Source: Porticoccaceae bacterium
GTDB taxonomy: Bacteria > Pseudomonadota > Gammaproteobacteria > Pseudomonadales > Porticoccaceae
Assembly: GCA_029242085.1 (NCBI GenBank)
Contig: JAQWUP010000061.1
Location: forward strand, 1 to 64,000
Direction of reading: 5' to 3'
DNA: 64,000 bases
Made by a program: the position numbers and the translations under genes. The notes beneath the pieces were generated by a model. The model made no database searches and had not been told where the DNA came from. It was given only the letters and a program-made list of their open reading frames with translations. This document shows positions 38,431 to 47,704 of this stretch, in pieces (the stretch's first letter is position 1; every line of letters begins with the position of its first letter).

Positions 38431-38711
38431 GAGCGCCGCGACTGAAGGATCCCTATGCTCGAGGTCCTTAGCTGCGCTCAGGATGACAGTGGGAGACTCA
38501 GGGTGACGGTGGGTGACATAAACTTTGTCGTCCTGAAAGAGCGCAGCGACTGAAGGATCTTTATGCTCTCGGGAAGAGATCCTTCGCTGCGCTCAGGATG
38601 ACGGTGGGAGACTCAGGATGACGGTGGGTGGTATAAACTTTGTCGTCCTGAAAGAGCGCAGCGAATGAAGGATCTCTATGCTCTTGGGAAGAGATCCCGG
38701 GTAACGGGATT
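38431..38711. repeat. tandem array of about 110-bp palindromic units
   Basis: Two full units and a partial third, each starting GAGCGC(C/A)GCGA at 38431, 38539 and 38654 (periods 108 and 115 bp). Within a unit, a left arm (CTGAAAGAGCGCAGCGACTG) pairs with a right arm (ATCCTTCGCTGCGCTCAGGA); GGATGACGGTGGGAGACTCA and a linker ATAAACTTTGTCGTCCTGAA repeat between units. The third unit ends in a separate hairpin, ATCCCG-GGTAA-CGGGAT (38694-38710). It lies between the convergent peroxiredoxin-like and acyl-CoA dehydrogenase genes and may act as a bidirectional terminator. Confidence 0.85.
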
Positions 38712-38722
38712 GTCGCTGCTGC

Positions 38723-39865
38723 CTACTTCATCAATTCCCGCGAGATAATCAACTTCATAATCTCATTGGTGCCGCCATAGATACGCTGGATTCTTGAATC
38801 TGCAAAGGCGCGGCACACTGGGTATTCCCACATATAGCCCCAACCGCCAAATAGCTGCAAACATTCGTCCGCTACCTTGCACTGCAAGTCGGTGGTCAAT
38901 AGTTTTGCTTTGGAGGCTGTTACCGTGTCGAGCTTGCCTTCCAGCAGCAACTCGGTGCAGCGGTCGGTGAACACTTCGGCGCAGTCTATCTCGGCCGACA
39001 GCTCGGCCAGTTTAAACTGGGTGTTCTGGAATGAGGCCACTGTGGTGCCAAAAGCTTTGCGCTCTTTGGTGTAGTCAATGGTGGCCTCCAAAATAGCCTT
39101 GGCATTAGCCACTGCACCTACGGCAATCGATAGACGCTCCTGGGGCAGATCTTGCATCAGGTAGATAAACCCTCTGCCCTCTTCACCCAGCAGGTTTTCT
39201 TTGGGGACTCTTACGTCCTGGAAAAACAGTTCTGAGGTGTCTTGGGCTTTTAGGCCCAGCTTATTGAGGTTTTGGCCTTTGCTGAATCCGGGCAGGTCGG
39301 CTTCGACCAGAAACAGGCTGATGCCTTTGGAGCCAGCTGTGGTATCGGTTTTGGCTACTACAATCACCAGACCGGCTTTTTGGCCGTTGGTAATAAAGGT
39401 TTTGGAGCCATTGAGAATATAGTGATCGCCATCCAACACGGCTGTGGTTTTGGTGCCCTGCAAATCCGAACCGGCGCCGGGCTCGGTCATGGCAATTGCT
39501 GTAATCAGCTCGCCGGTGATAAAACGCGGCAGATACTTTTTCTTTTGCTCTTCAGTGCCGTAGCGGACGATATAGGGCACGGTAATATCATTGTGCAAGG
39601 TCCAGCCAAGGCCGGTACAACCGGAGCGGCCAATCTCTTCATTAACAATGCAGTTGTAGCGGAAATCTGTCGCCAAGCCACCATACTCTTCCGGGATCAT
39701 TGGGCATAAAAAGCCCTGCTCACCGGCCTTTAGCCAAATTTCATCACTGACCATGCCGTCTTTTTCCCACTGCTCGTGGTGGGGCATGGCTTCAGTTTCA
39801 ATAAACTTGCGCAGGCTGTCGCGAAACATTTCATGGTCGGAGTCATAGAGGTTTCTTGGAATCAT
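38723..39865 (-). CDS. Acyl-CoA dehydrogenase
   Basis: FAD flavoprotein of about 380 residues that introduces the alpha-beta double bond of acyl-CoA. Signature AIAMTEPGAGSDLQGTKTTAV and NGSKTFITNG in the N-terminal half, and LQLFGGWGYMWEYPVCRAFADSRIQRIYGGTNEIMK at the C-terminus. Chain-length preference is not evident. ATG 39865 (MIPRNLYDSDHEMF) is favoured over the open frame extended 12 codons upstream. No other beta-oxidation gene is adjacent. Confidence 0.93.
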   Translation of the reverse strand: MIPRNLYDSDHEMFRDSLRKFIETEAMPHHEQWEKDGMVSDEIWLKAGEQGFLCPMIPEEYGGLATDFRYNCIVNEEIGRSGCTGLGWTLHNDITVPYIVRYGTEEQKKKYLPRFITGELITAIAMTEPGAGSDLQGTKTTAVLDGDHYILNGSKTFITNGQKAGLVIVVAKTDTTAGSKGISLFLVEADLPGFSKGQNLNKLGLKAQDTSELFFQDVRVPKENLLGEEGRGFIYLMQDLPQERLSIAVGAVANAKAILEATIDYTKERKAFGTTVASFQNTQFKLAELSAEIDCAEVFTDRCTELLLEGKLDTVTASKAKLLTTDLQCKVADECLQLFGGWGYMWEYPVCRAFADSRIQRIYGGTNEIMKLIISRELMK

Positions 39866-39988
39866 AATTAAATTCTCTCGTTTTTTTGAGTATAGTATCA
39901 AGGAGGTTCCGCCAAGGCAGTAACCTTTTGTTAGTACTGACCCAGCTTTTAGTGACTACCGCGTTCTCGCTTATGCTAGATCACAAGC

Positions 39989-40300
39989 TTAAATTGGATA
40001 GCCAGCAACGATAAAAACGATGATTCCAAGACCCACAGTCCAATAAATATTAGCGGTTTTATAAGCTGCTGCCGTGGCGGCACTAGCGCCCCATAGATAG
40101 GGATTGCCGAGGCTGATGTCGAGCTGTTGATTATGCACAAAAACGATCGGCATACAGATAGCTGTCAGCACGGCCGGCCCACTAAAACTGAGTAACTGCC
40201 TTACATTGGGGCCCAATCGCACTGGCAACTTGCCCTCGAGAAACAAATAGCGCGTGCCAAAGGTGACGCAGGCCAGCAATAAAATCGTTATCAATGTCAT
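39989..40300 (-). CDS. azlD: AzlD-family branched-chain amino acid exporter subunit
   Basis: Small polytopic protein (103 residues, about four helices) that pairs with AzlC to export branched-chain amino acids or analogues. The motif ACVTFGTRYLFLEGKLPVRLGP is family-typical. ATG 40300 overlaps the azlC stop by 4 nt; the longer frame to 40339 lies inside azlC. Confidence 0.88.
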   Translation of the reverse strand: MTLITILLLACVTFGTRYLFLEGKLPVRLGPNVRQLLSFSGPAVLTAICMPIVFVHNQQLDISLGNPYLWGASAATAAAYKTANIYWTVGLGIIVFIVAGYPI

Positions 40301-41001
40301 ATTTGGCGCCTCAGCTTTTGTACGCAAAAGCCAGAGCACATGGCCATCAGTGCGGCGCAGACTAACCCCAGCTCAAAGCCCCACAGGGTAAAGATTACCG
40401 ACGAAGGCCCGGCCACCAGCACGGCGACCAATGTGGCAACTGTTTTAATTTCTGGAATAACCAGCGCAATAAAGGTGGCGGCAATAGCAAAGTCCAGACC
40501 CAGCTCGGTGAGGTCTGGCAGCGACGCGCCTGCCACTATGCCGATTGAGGTCCACAGGTTCCATGCTATGTAGAAGCTGCCCCCTGCACCCAGAGCATAG
40601 TAGAGACGAAAGCGATTATTGTAGGCGCGGCGATCGCCTGACAGCGCAAACAGTTCATCGGTCAACAGAAACCCAAGACTCAGGCGCCAGCGCAATGGCT
40701 TTGGACTCAGCCTGTCCCTGAGAGTCAGGCCATAGAGAAAATGTCGCGAGCTAATAATAAATGCACTAAAAAGAATGGTGAACAGCGAGGCATTGTCGGC
40801 CATCAATTCTACCGTAACAATTTGCACGGCACCGCCAAATATAATCGCCGAGAACATCTGCGCTTCCAGCCAGCTAAACCCGCGCTGCACGGCGAGAGAG
40901 CCAAATAGAATTCCCCAGGGCAGCACCGCTAAACTGAGGGGCAACATGTCCACTGTGCCTTTTTTTACCGCGCTAAGCAGTGCCATCTGTCGAGTGTTCA
41001 T
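40297..41001 (-). CDS. azlC: AzlC-family branched-chain amino acid exporter subunit
   Basis: 234 residues with about seven membrane helices. Family blocks: LPLSLAVLPWGILFGSLAVQRGFSWLEA, SAIIFGGAVQIVTVELM, SSRHFLYGLTLR and LGFLLTDELFAL. Located 15 nt downstream of the SDR gene, with which it may be cotranscribed. Confidence 0.9.
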   Translation of the reverse strand: MNTRQMALLSAVKKGTVDMLPLSLAVLPWGILFGSLAVQRGFSWLEAQMFSAIIFGGAVQIVTVELMADNASLFTILFSAFIISSRHFLYGLTLRDRLSPKPLRWRLSLGFLLTDELFALSGDRRAYNNRFRLYYALGAGGSFYIAWNLWTSIGIVAGASLPDLTELGLDFAIAATFIALVIPEIKTVATLVAVLVAGPSSVIFTLWGFELGLVCAALMAMCSGFCVQKLRRQI

Positions 41002-41016
41002 CCTGAACGCATCCTC

Positions 41017-41733
41017 TTATATAAATTTACGAATAAGCCAATTTGGGGTGATATTTAGCAGCCGCACCACCAGTACCCAGCGTCTGGTGATATAGATATG
41101 GTTCTTTTTCCTGGCCAACCCTGCCACCATCTGCGCCACACCTTTCTCGACTGTAGCCATCCACATCGGTCTTCCCTCAACCATGGGCGTCTCAATAAAA
41201 CCGGGTTCAATGGTGGTTACAGTAATAGGCAACTTAGAGTGCGCCGCTCTCGAACGCATACCATTTAGGTAATTTGACGCGAATGCCTTGCTGGCGTTGT
41301 AGGTGGGCGTCAGTCCACTGGAAAAATGCGCGGCCGCCGAGGACACACCCGCCAAGTGACCAGCACCACGTTTCACAAAATAATTCATTGCCACCGTCGA
41401 CATAGCGGCAAAACCACGGATATTGACATCAATCATTTCCCGCTCAATAACCCAATCGAGCTTCTTTTCTGCAGAACCCACACCAGAGTTAATAATAATT
41501 AACTCGACATCGCCCATCCGATCGATCAGCGCTGTTAATTCATCCTGTGCCTGCTCGGCTTTGGATACATCGGTAGTCTGTATAAAATGGGTGCCTGGCA
41601 GCGAGGCGGCCAACTTATCCAGACACTTTTCGCGTCGCGCCATCAATCCCAACTGATAACCCTTCGACGCTAACTGCACGCCTAATTCCCAACCAATACC
41701 GGAACTGGCGCCAATAATAATCGCCTGCTTCAT
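41017..41733 (-). CDS. Short-chain dehydrogenase/reductase
   Basis: 238 residues with the SDR cofactor motif IIIGASSGIGWELG, NSGVGSA and the catalytic S131/Y145/K149 (VSSAAAHFSSGLTPTYNASKA). The C-terminal half ends with a hydrophobic/basic stretch (RRWVLVVRLLNITPNWLIRKF), which hints at membrane contact. Substrate unknown. Confidence 0.88.
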   Translation of the reverse strand: MKQAIIIGASSGIGWELGVQLASKGYQLGLMARREKCLDKLAASLPGTHFIQTTDVSKAEQAQDELTALIDRMGDVELIIINSGVGSAEKKLDWVIEREMIDVNIRGFAAMSTVAMNYFVKRGAGHLAGVSSAAAHFSSGLTPTYNASKAFASNYLNGMRSRAAHSKLPITVTTIEPGFIETPMVEGRPMWMATVEKGVAQMVAGLARKKNHIYITRRWVLVVRLLNITPNWLIRKFI

Positions 41734-41846
41734 CTACCCCACCTCTGTGAATTATTTTATAGCGGCTAGTTTAGCCGCACACAGCTAACCTGAATACTGT
41801 TTTTACCGCAGAAAACAAACTCGCGCTTTGGGAACTGAGCTAGTGC

Positions 41847-42488
41847 TTAGAAGTAAGCATTTGGGTTGGCTTTTTGATGGCGATTCTCGCGCAAAAAATA
41901 TTCCACTCGACCATCCGGCATCAGACGACTTTTATCCACTTCGAAATAGCCCAGCAAAATATTTAAGTCTCTCTGGGAATGGGGGTAGATAGGCGGCTGA
42001 TCACCAACCAGTGCTGTCTGGCGCAATCTATCCATTCCGTGAATACCATATTCACAATAGGGCAGGCCATTTCTGGCATTTAGGATACCGAGGCTATGGG
42101 CCCGAGTACCGCTGACGATATAGGGCTCTATGGTTTCAATAAAGGCTTTAAATGCGGGGCCATCCAAATAGGTGAAGAAATCCCAAAACAGACAGATGTC
42201 GATTTTGGTACCGGCAGGAAGATTGATCGCCCGTTGAAACTGCGCCACCAGCTCTTCATGACTGGCGTCTTCTTTAGGGTTGAGCACAAAGTCGGCACTG
42301 TAGAGATCGACAAAGTACAGGCGACATTTGAATTGATTAAAAAACTGCACCGTAGATGCAGTAGCCGGCCCCATATCCAACACTACCAGGCGCTCATCCA
42401 GCCGCAACCTTTCGAAAAGCATCGGAAATAGATTGCTGGGCAGAGTGGCCTGAAGTTCATCGCCACTGACTTGGGCAAGCTGCCGCAT
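41847..42488 (-). CDS. Methyltransferase-like protein of unknown function
   Basis: About 213 residues. A Rossmann-type segment LVVLDMGPATASTVQFFNQFKCRLYFVDLY looks like motif I of SAM-dependent methyltransferases, followed by IDICLFWDFFTYL where a motif IV loop would be. Function cannot be assigned. It lies downstream of the bactofilin gene. The frame is open a further 13 codons upstream with a protein-like run (GIVLWPSYCGAAKL) but without ATG/GTG/TTG beyond 42491, so the true start may be unusual. Confidence 0.65.
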   Translation of the reverse strand: MRQLAQVSGDELQATLPSNLFPMLFERLRLDERLVVLDMGPATASTVQFFNQFKCRLYFVDLYSADFVLNPKEDASHEELVAQFQRAINLPAGTKIDICLFWDFFTYLDGPAFKAFIETIEPYIVSGTRAHSLGILNARNGLPYCEYGIHGMDRLRQTALVGDQPPIYPHSQRDLNILLGYFEVDKSRLMPDGRVEYFLRENRHQKANPNAYF

Positions 42489-42529
42489 CAATTTAGCGGC
42501 ACCGCAATAGGAAGGCCATAGAACAATGC

Positions 42530-43048
42530 CTAAGCCTGAGAGGCTTTTTTGTCAGCTCGTGCGGCTTCAGCACTGCGTATATTACTGCCAGACCCGGAGG
42601 TGACAGGCAATTCAGATTGCATTTTTTCATCGGGGTCCATTTCAATGCTGCCTTTGAACTTAGCCCCATCTTCTAAGGTAACGCGAGGCGACTGAATATT
42701 GCCTAAAACATTGCCAGATTTTGAGATAACAACTTTTTCGGAGCCGGAAATATCACCCTCTACCATGCCTTCAATATTTATCACCTTGGCACTTATATTG
42801 GCTTTTAAGTTGCCGGATTTTCCCACAGTCACTTCATGGCTTTTGGCGGTAATACTGCCATTCACGTTACCTTCTATTACCAGATTTTCTTCGCTGGTAA
42901 TCTGACCTTCAATTTTTACGCCTGGACCTATCATTGCACTAACTCCCGAGTAAGAGACTGAATTTTCGCTGCTAGCTGCAGGGCTAGCACCAACGTTATT
43001 ATCAGAGTTCAGGTAATCCTTACCCGAACTTTTTAGCTTATCAAACAT
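42530..43048 (-). CDS. Bactofilin (polymer-forming cytoskeletal protein)
   Basis: About 172 residues. The central DUF583 right-handed beta-helix has a repeating hydrophobic/glycine pattern: IGPGVKIEGQITSEENLVIEGNVNGSI, NLKANISAKVINIEGMVEGDI, GNVLGNIQSPRVTLEDGAKFKGSI. N- and C-terminal tails are Ser/Ala-rich and disordered, as is usual. Bactofilins assemble without nucleotide and organise cell-shape or wall-synthesis proteins. ATG 43048 is preferred over a GTG four codons upstream. Confidence 0.9.
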   Translation of the reverse strand: MFDKLKSSGKDYLNSDNNVGASPAASSENSVSYSGVSAMIGPGVKIEGQITSEENLVIEGNVNGSITAKSHEVTVGKSGNLKANISAKVINIEGMVEGDISGSEKVVISKSGNVLGNIQSPRVTLEDGAKFKGSIEMDPDEKMQSELPVTSGSGSNIRSAEAARADKKASQA

Positions 43049-43161
43049 AACGTTTACCACAGATCAATAGTTAACGGACAGGAATCCTACCAACTAAAAC
43101 AGTAGACAGCCAGCCATCAGTTCAATTGATACGAAAATAAATATAGAAAATCGCTGCAGGT

Positions 43162-45048
43162 TTACACTAATTTTTCAAGCCGATCCTGAAAATCGAGCCA
43201 CTGCTCTTCGCTATCTGCAAGTTCTTTCTTTATCTCTGCCTGCTGCGCAAGAAGATCTTTCAATTGAATTTTATTATCGTCGCTATAAATATCTGCATCG
43301 GCTAGCAAGGCTTCTACTTCGGTATTAGTCTTTTGAAGTTTTTCTATTTTGGTTTCAATTTTTTTGATTTCTTTTGTTATCGGTTCTCTCTTTTTTCGTT
43401 TCTCTGCCGACTCCTGACGAGATAACTTTTTATCAACTGGGCGAGCGACTTCAACAGGCGCGACAATCTCGGTGACTCTTGAATAATTTTTTAACCATTT
43501 TTGGTAATCATTTAAGTCGCCGTCAAACTCTCGCACCGAACCTTCGGCAACTAAATAAAACTCATCGACCGTATTGCGCAGCAGATGACGATCATGAGAG
43601 ATAACCACCAATGCGCCCTCATAGCCCTGCAGTGCCATGGTCAGCGCATGGCGCATCTCTAGGTCAAGATGGTTAGTTGGCTCATCCAGCAGTAGAAGGT
43701 TGGGCTTTTGCCAAACAATTATGGCCAGGGCGACCCGGGCTTTTTCGCCACCAGAAAAATCTTTAATCGGATCTAAGGCCTTGTCATTATGAAAGTCAAA
43801 ACCGCCGAGAAAGTTTCTTATCTGCTGATCTGTCGCCGTTGGACTAATTCGTTGAATATGTAAAAAAGGACTTGCCTGCAAGTCTAATACCTCTAACTGA
43901 TGCTGGGCAAAGTAACCAACTTTTAAATTTTCACCATAGACACGAACACCATTTATTAAATTTAAATCTCCAGTCAAACTATTGATTAATGTCGACTTAC
44001 CGGCGCCATTGGGACCCAGTAATCCAATTCTTGTGCCTGGATGTAAATCGACATTGACATGAGACAATATCGTTTTATCGCCATAGCCTAATTCAGCCTG
44101 ACTGATATTGACCAATGCGCCATTAGCTTTTTTAGGCGCTGGAAAATTAAAATAAAAGGGTGAATCCACATGGGCTGGCGCACTGTCCTCCATGCGCTGC
44201 AATTCTTTTAATCGACTCTGGGCCTGCTTCGCCTTAGAGGCCTTATAGCGAAATCGGGCAACAAAGGCTTCAACATCCTTACGGCGTTTTTGTTGTTTTT
44301 CAAAACTGGCCTGCTGCAGAGCCAGCCGCTCACTGCGCACTCTCTCGAAGGTAGAATAATTACCGGTATAGCAGTTGGTTTTTTGATGTTCGACATGCAC
44401 AATCCGCTCGACTACATTATCAATAAAATCTCGATCATGAGAGATTATAAGCAGAGTACCGGCATAGGATTTTAGCCAGTTTTCAAGCCAGAGGGTGGCA
44501 TCTAAATCGAGGTGATTGGTCGGCTCATCGAGCAACAGCAGATTAGAGGGGCTCATTAATGACTGGGCTAAATTTAGGCGAATACGCCAACCACCTGAAA
44601 AACTATTCACTGGCCTCCCTACCTCGGACTGATGGAAGCCCAAGCCATGAAGTAGCTGCTCAGCGCGAGATTGGGCGTCAAAACCATTGGCTGTGTCCAT
44701 TTTTTCATATTCAATGGCGAGCCGGTCATGGTCTTCATCGGCCAGAGCCTTTTCAATTGCGGCTTCGATTTTACGCAGTTCGGGGTCACCATCTAACACA
44801 TAGTCGACGGCGCTTCGCTCCGACCGAGCCAGCTCTTGAGCCATATGGGCAATGCACCAATCTTTAGGGATAAATAGCTCGCCAGCGTCGGCAGCAATCT
44901 GCCCGAGCAATAACTTAAACAGGCTCGACTTGCCAGTGCCATTAGCACCGATAATGCCAATATGCTGACCCGGATGGACAACTAGCTCAGCGTCTTGCAA
45001 CAACAGTTTAATGCCGCGGCGTAATTCAATATTGCTCAGTGAAATCAT
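43162..45048 (-). CDS. yheS: ABC-F ATPase YheS
   Basis: Soluble ABC-F protein of 628 residues with two ATP-binding cassettes and no membrane helices; acts on ribosomes. Walker A GANGTGKSS and GPNGAGKST, signatures FSGGWRIRLNLAQ and FSGGEKARVALAI, Walker B LLLLDEPTNHLDLD twice, and an inter-cassette linker (QQKRRKDVEAFVARFRYKASKAKQAQSR). A C-terminal coiled coil (about 550-625) closes the protein, a YheS-type arrangement. The duplicated LLDEPTNHLDL blocks make it readily recognised. Confidence 0.93.
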   Translation of the reverse strand: MISLSNIELRRGIKLLLQDAELVVHPGQHIGIIGANGTGKSSLFKLLLGQIAADAGELFIPKDWCIAHMAQELARSERSAVDYVLDGDPELRKIEAAIEKALADEDHDRLAIEYEKMDTANGFDAQSRAEQLLHGLGFHQSEVGRPVNSFSGGWRIRLNLAQSLMSPSNLLLLDEPTNHLDLDATLWLENWLKSYAGTLLIISHDRDFIDNVVERIVHVEHQKTNCYTGNYSTFERVRSERLALQQASFEKQQKRRKDVEAFVARFRYKASKAKQAQSRLKELQRMEDSAPAHVDSPFYFNFPAPKKANGALVNISQAELGYGDKTILSHVNVDLHPGTRIGLLGPNGAGKSTLINSLTGDLNLINGVRVYGENLKVGYFAQHQLEVLDLQASPFLHIQRISPTATDQQIRNFLGGFDFHNDKALDPIKDFSGGEKARVALAIIVWQKPNLLLLDEPTNHLDLEMRHALTMALQGYEGALVVISHDRHLLRNTVDEFYLVAEGSVREFDGDLNDYQKWLKNYSRVTEIVAPVEVARPVDKKLSRQESAEKRKKREPITKEIKKIETKIEKLQKTNTEVEALLADADIYSDDNKIQLKDLLAQQAEIKKELADSEEQWLDFQDRLEKLV

Positions 45049-45092
45049 AAAACCTTGATTACCAGTATGTATTTAACAATCGGTACTAACCG

Positions 45093-46922
45093 CTATTCGA
45101 AACCAATAAAGCCACCAGACTGGTGATTCCACAGCTTGGTATAGATGCCATTTTTGGCAATTAGCTGCTGATGGGTGCCCTGCTCGACAATTTTACCCTC
45201 ATCAAAGACGATTAATCGATCCATCGCGGCGATGGTAGATAATCTATGAGCGATAGCTATTACCGTTTTCCCATGCATCAATTCATTGAGGCTTTGCTGG
45301 ATGCTGGCCTCTACTTCTGAGTCCAGCGCCGAGGTCGCCTCGTCGAGTATCAAAATCGGTGCGTCCTTTAACAGCACTCTCGCTATGGCGATACGTTGCC
45401 GCTGCCCGCCCGATAATGTGACACCGCGCTCGCCAACGTGGGCATCATACCCGCGACGGCCTTTGTTATCTCGTAAAGATAAAATAAATTCATGGGCCTG
45501 AGCCTGCTTAGCTGCAGCAACCATTTGCTCTTCGCTGGCCTGGGGTCGGCCAAACATAATATTTTCTCGCACTGAGCGATGCAGCAGGGAGGTGTCTTGG
45601 GTCACCATGGCTATATTGGCGCGCAAGCTTTCCTGGCGCACATCACGAATATTCTGCTGATCAATAGACACAGCACCCGACTGAATATCATAGAAGCGCA
45701 GCATTAGGCTAACCAGACTCGATTTACCGGCGCCACTGCGCCCGACAATGCCGACCTTTTCATCACCGGGGATATGCAGATTGAGACGATTAAATACCTG
45801 AGCATCATCATTGTAGGAAAAGCTGACATCATCAAATTTGATATCGCCTTCGCTTACCTGCAGATCTTTAGCGCCATTGTTATCGGTAATAGCATTGGGT
45901 AGAGATAGAGTATTGATACCGTCTTGGACCGTGCCGATATTTTCAAACAGGCTGCTAATCTCCCACATAATCCAGTGCGACATGCCGGTTAGGCGGATCG
46001 CCAAACTGATTACAATTGCAATTGCACCCGGCGTAATTGAGCCATTGACCCAAAGATAGATACCCAGTGCTGCGGTAGAAAATATCAACAGCATGTTAAG
46101 GCTCCACAACACCACATTTAATTTGGTGACCAACCTCATCTGTGGATGCACAGTATTGAGAAATTCGCTCATGCCCTCTTTGACATAATCGGACTCTCGG
46201 CCGCTGTGAGAAAATAATTTAAGAGTGATGATATTGGTGTAGCTGTCGACAATTCTACCCGTCATCAACGAACGTGCATCAGCCTGCAGCATCGCAATAT
46301 TTTTCATTTTTGGCACAAAGTATCGCTGCACCAAAATATAAAAACCCAGCCAGATTACTATTGGCAGACATAGTCGTATATCGGCGCTGGCGACAAGGAC
46401 TATTGCAGTGATCATATAAATAACCACAAACAACAGCACATTGAGCAATGTCATCACCGTTTCGCGTACAGCCAGAGCTGTCTGCATCACCTTGGTCGCT
46501 ATGCGGCCGCTGAATTCATTTTGGAAAAATCCATAACTCTGATCAAGCAGATAGCGATGGGCGTTCCAGCGCACCGACATGGGAAAGTTGCCCATCAGTG
46601 TTTGATGGACAACCAATGACTGAAACGCGGTCGTTAGAGGAATAAACAACAGCACAAAAAACCCCATGGCAACCAGTTGCAGCCAAGACTCTTGAATAAA
46701 CGTTGCGGGATCACTTGACGCCAACCAATCAACCACCTGACCGAGTATGGCAAATAGCATCGCCTCAGCAATGGCGGTAATCGCTGTCAATCCGGCCATT
46801 AGCAATAACCAGGGCTCCATACCCCGGGTGTAATGGCGACAAAACTCATAGATTCCGCTGGGCGGACGCTGTGGTTTTTGTGCTGGGAAAGGTTCAATCA
46901 GTCGTTCAAAAAAGCCGAACAT
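45093..46922 (-). CDS. ABC exporter, fused permease-ATPase (MsbA/YddA-like)
   Basis: 609 residues with six membrane helices (about 35-310) followed by one nucleotide-binding domain: Walker A GIVGRSGAGKSSL, Q-loop VTQDTSLLHRSVRENIMFG, signature VTLSGGQRQRIAIAR, Walker B LILDEATSALDSE, switch AIAHRLSTI. It acts as a homodimer. Substrate unknown; MsbA itself would usually be encoded beside lpxK, not here. Lies 45 nt upstream of yheS on the same strand. Confidence 0.9.
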   Translation of the reverse strand: MFGFFERLIEPFPAQKPQRPPSGIYEFCRHYTRGMEPWLLLMAGLTAITAIAEAMLFAILGQVVDWLASSDPATFIQESWLQLVAMGFFVLLFIPLTTAFQSLVVHQTLMGNFPMSVRWNAHRYLLDQSYGFFQNEFSGRIATKVMQTALAVRETVMTLLNVLLFVVIYMITAIVLVASADIRLCLPIVIWLGFYILVQRYFVPKMKNIAMLQADARSLMTGRIVDSYTNIITLKLFSHSGRESDYVKEGMSEFLNTVHPQMRLVTKLNVVLWSLNMLLIFSTAALGIYLWVNGSITPGAIAIVISLAIRLTGMSHWIMWEISSLFENIGTVQDGINTLSLPNAITDNNGAKDLQVSEGDIKFDDVSFSYNDDAQVFNRLNLHIPGDEKVGIVGRSGAGKSSLVSLMLRFYDIQSGAVSIDQQNIRDVRQESLRANIAMVTQDTSLLHRSVRENIMFGRPQASEEQMVAAAKQAQAHEFILSLRDNKGRRGYDAHVGERGVTLSGGQRQRIAIARVLLKDAPILILDEATSALDSEVEASIQQSLNELMHGKTVIAIAHRLSTIAAMDRLIVFDEGKIVEQGTHQQLIAKNGIYTKLWNHQSGGFIGFE

Positions 46923-46989
46923 TCTCTATCCTTTTAATTTAGTCATCAGCTGTAATATTGTGCGCAGCCCATAATAAGGGCAGCCCTAC

Positions 46990-47625
46990 CTAGGGAAACA
47001 ACAGTGTCCGATCGCCCTCTTTCCAGGCTGGCTGCTTGCCCATAATATCGGCAAAAAGTGCTGAGTCGAGAAAGCTCTGCAACCAATCCTGTAGCCGAGG
47101 ATAAGGTGCCTGATCGAACCAGTCTTTATCGACAAAGGCGAACTGTCGAATAAATGGGAAGATGGCGATATCAGTAATACCGATTCTATTACTCAACAGG
47201 TACTCGCTGTCTTGGAGCAACATCTCCAACTTATATAAAAACGCTTCTGCGGCGACGCGATAATCTTGCTGCGACTCAGCCGGAAAACGCTCCCAGTATT
47301 TGTAATGGTCAAGATGGCGCTTAAAACTGCCGTCGTTTTCAGCAATTAAAAGGGCGCTTTGCTCATTGAGTGCGGGGTCATGCCAGCCATCTGGGTCTGA
47401 CTGCGTCAGCGCCCAGCGCATTATATCCAGGCTCTCATCTAGTACTGTCTGATCGGGCAAATGCAATACGGGCACAGTGGCTTTGGCTGACAGGGCTACC
47501 ATTGCCTGTGGTTTGGATCGAAGACTGACTTCTCGCAGTTCAACCGTTATACTCCCGCCGCACAAAGTCATTCTAGCCCGCATTGCATAGGGGCAGCGAC
47601 GAAATGAGTAAAGGATAGGCAACAT
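46990..47625 (-). CDS. Glutathione S-transferase family protein
   Basis: About 211 residues: thioredoxin-like N-domain with the active-site region LYSFRRCPYAMRARMTL (C in place of the Ser/Tyr nucleophile), the cis-Pro strand ATVPVLHLPDQTVLDESLDIMRW, and an all-helical C-domain. The CPYAMRAR motif fits omega/beta-like GSTs. ATG 47625 is preferred; the open frame starts 20 codons further up but without family support. Divergent from the next gene. Confidence 0.88.
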   Translation of the reverse strand: MLPILYSFRRCPYAMRARMTLCGGSITVELREVSLRSKPQAMVALSAKATVPVLHLPDQTVLDESLDIMRWALTQSDPDGWHDPALNEQSALLIAENDGSFKRHLDHYKYWERFPAESQQDYRVAAEAFLYKLEMLLQDSEYLLSNRIGITDIAIFPFIRQFAFVDKDWFDQAPYPRLQDWLQSFLDSALFADIMGKQPAWKEGDRTLLFP

Positions 47626-47704
47626 AAAAAGGAAATTCCGCTCGTAGAAGTGACCAAAACCAGACTGACCACTATAAATCAGCAATTTGGGAAAAAATAC
47701 ACCA

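Noticed and set aside
38431-38711. CRISPR-like array
   Set aside because: Units are 108-115 bp, palindromic, contiguous and without unique spacers or cas genes; it is a tandem repeat family instead.
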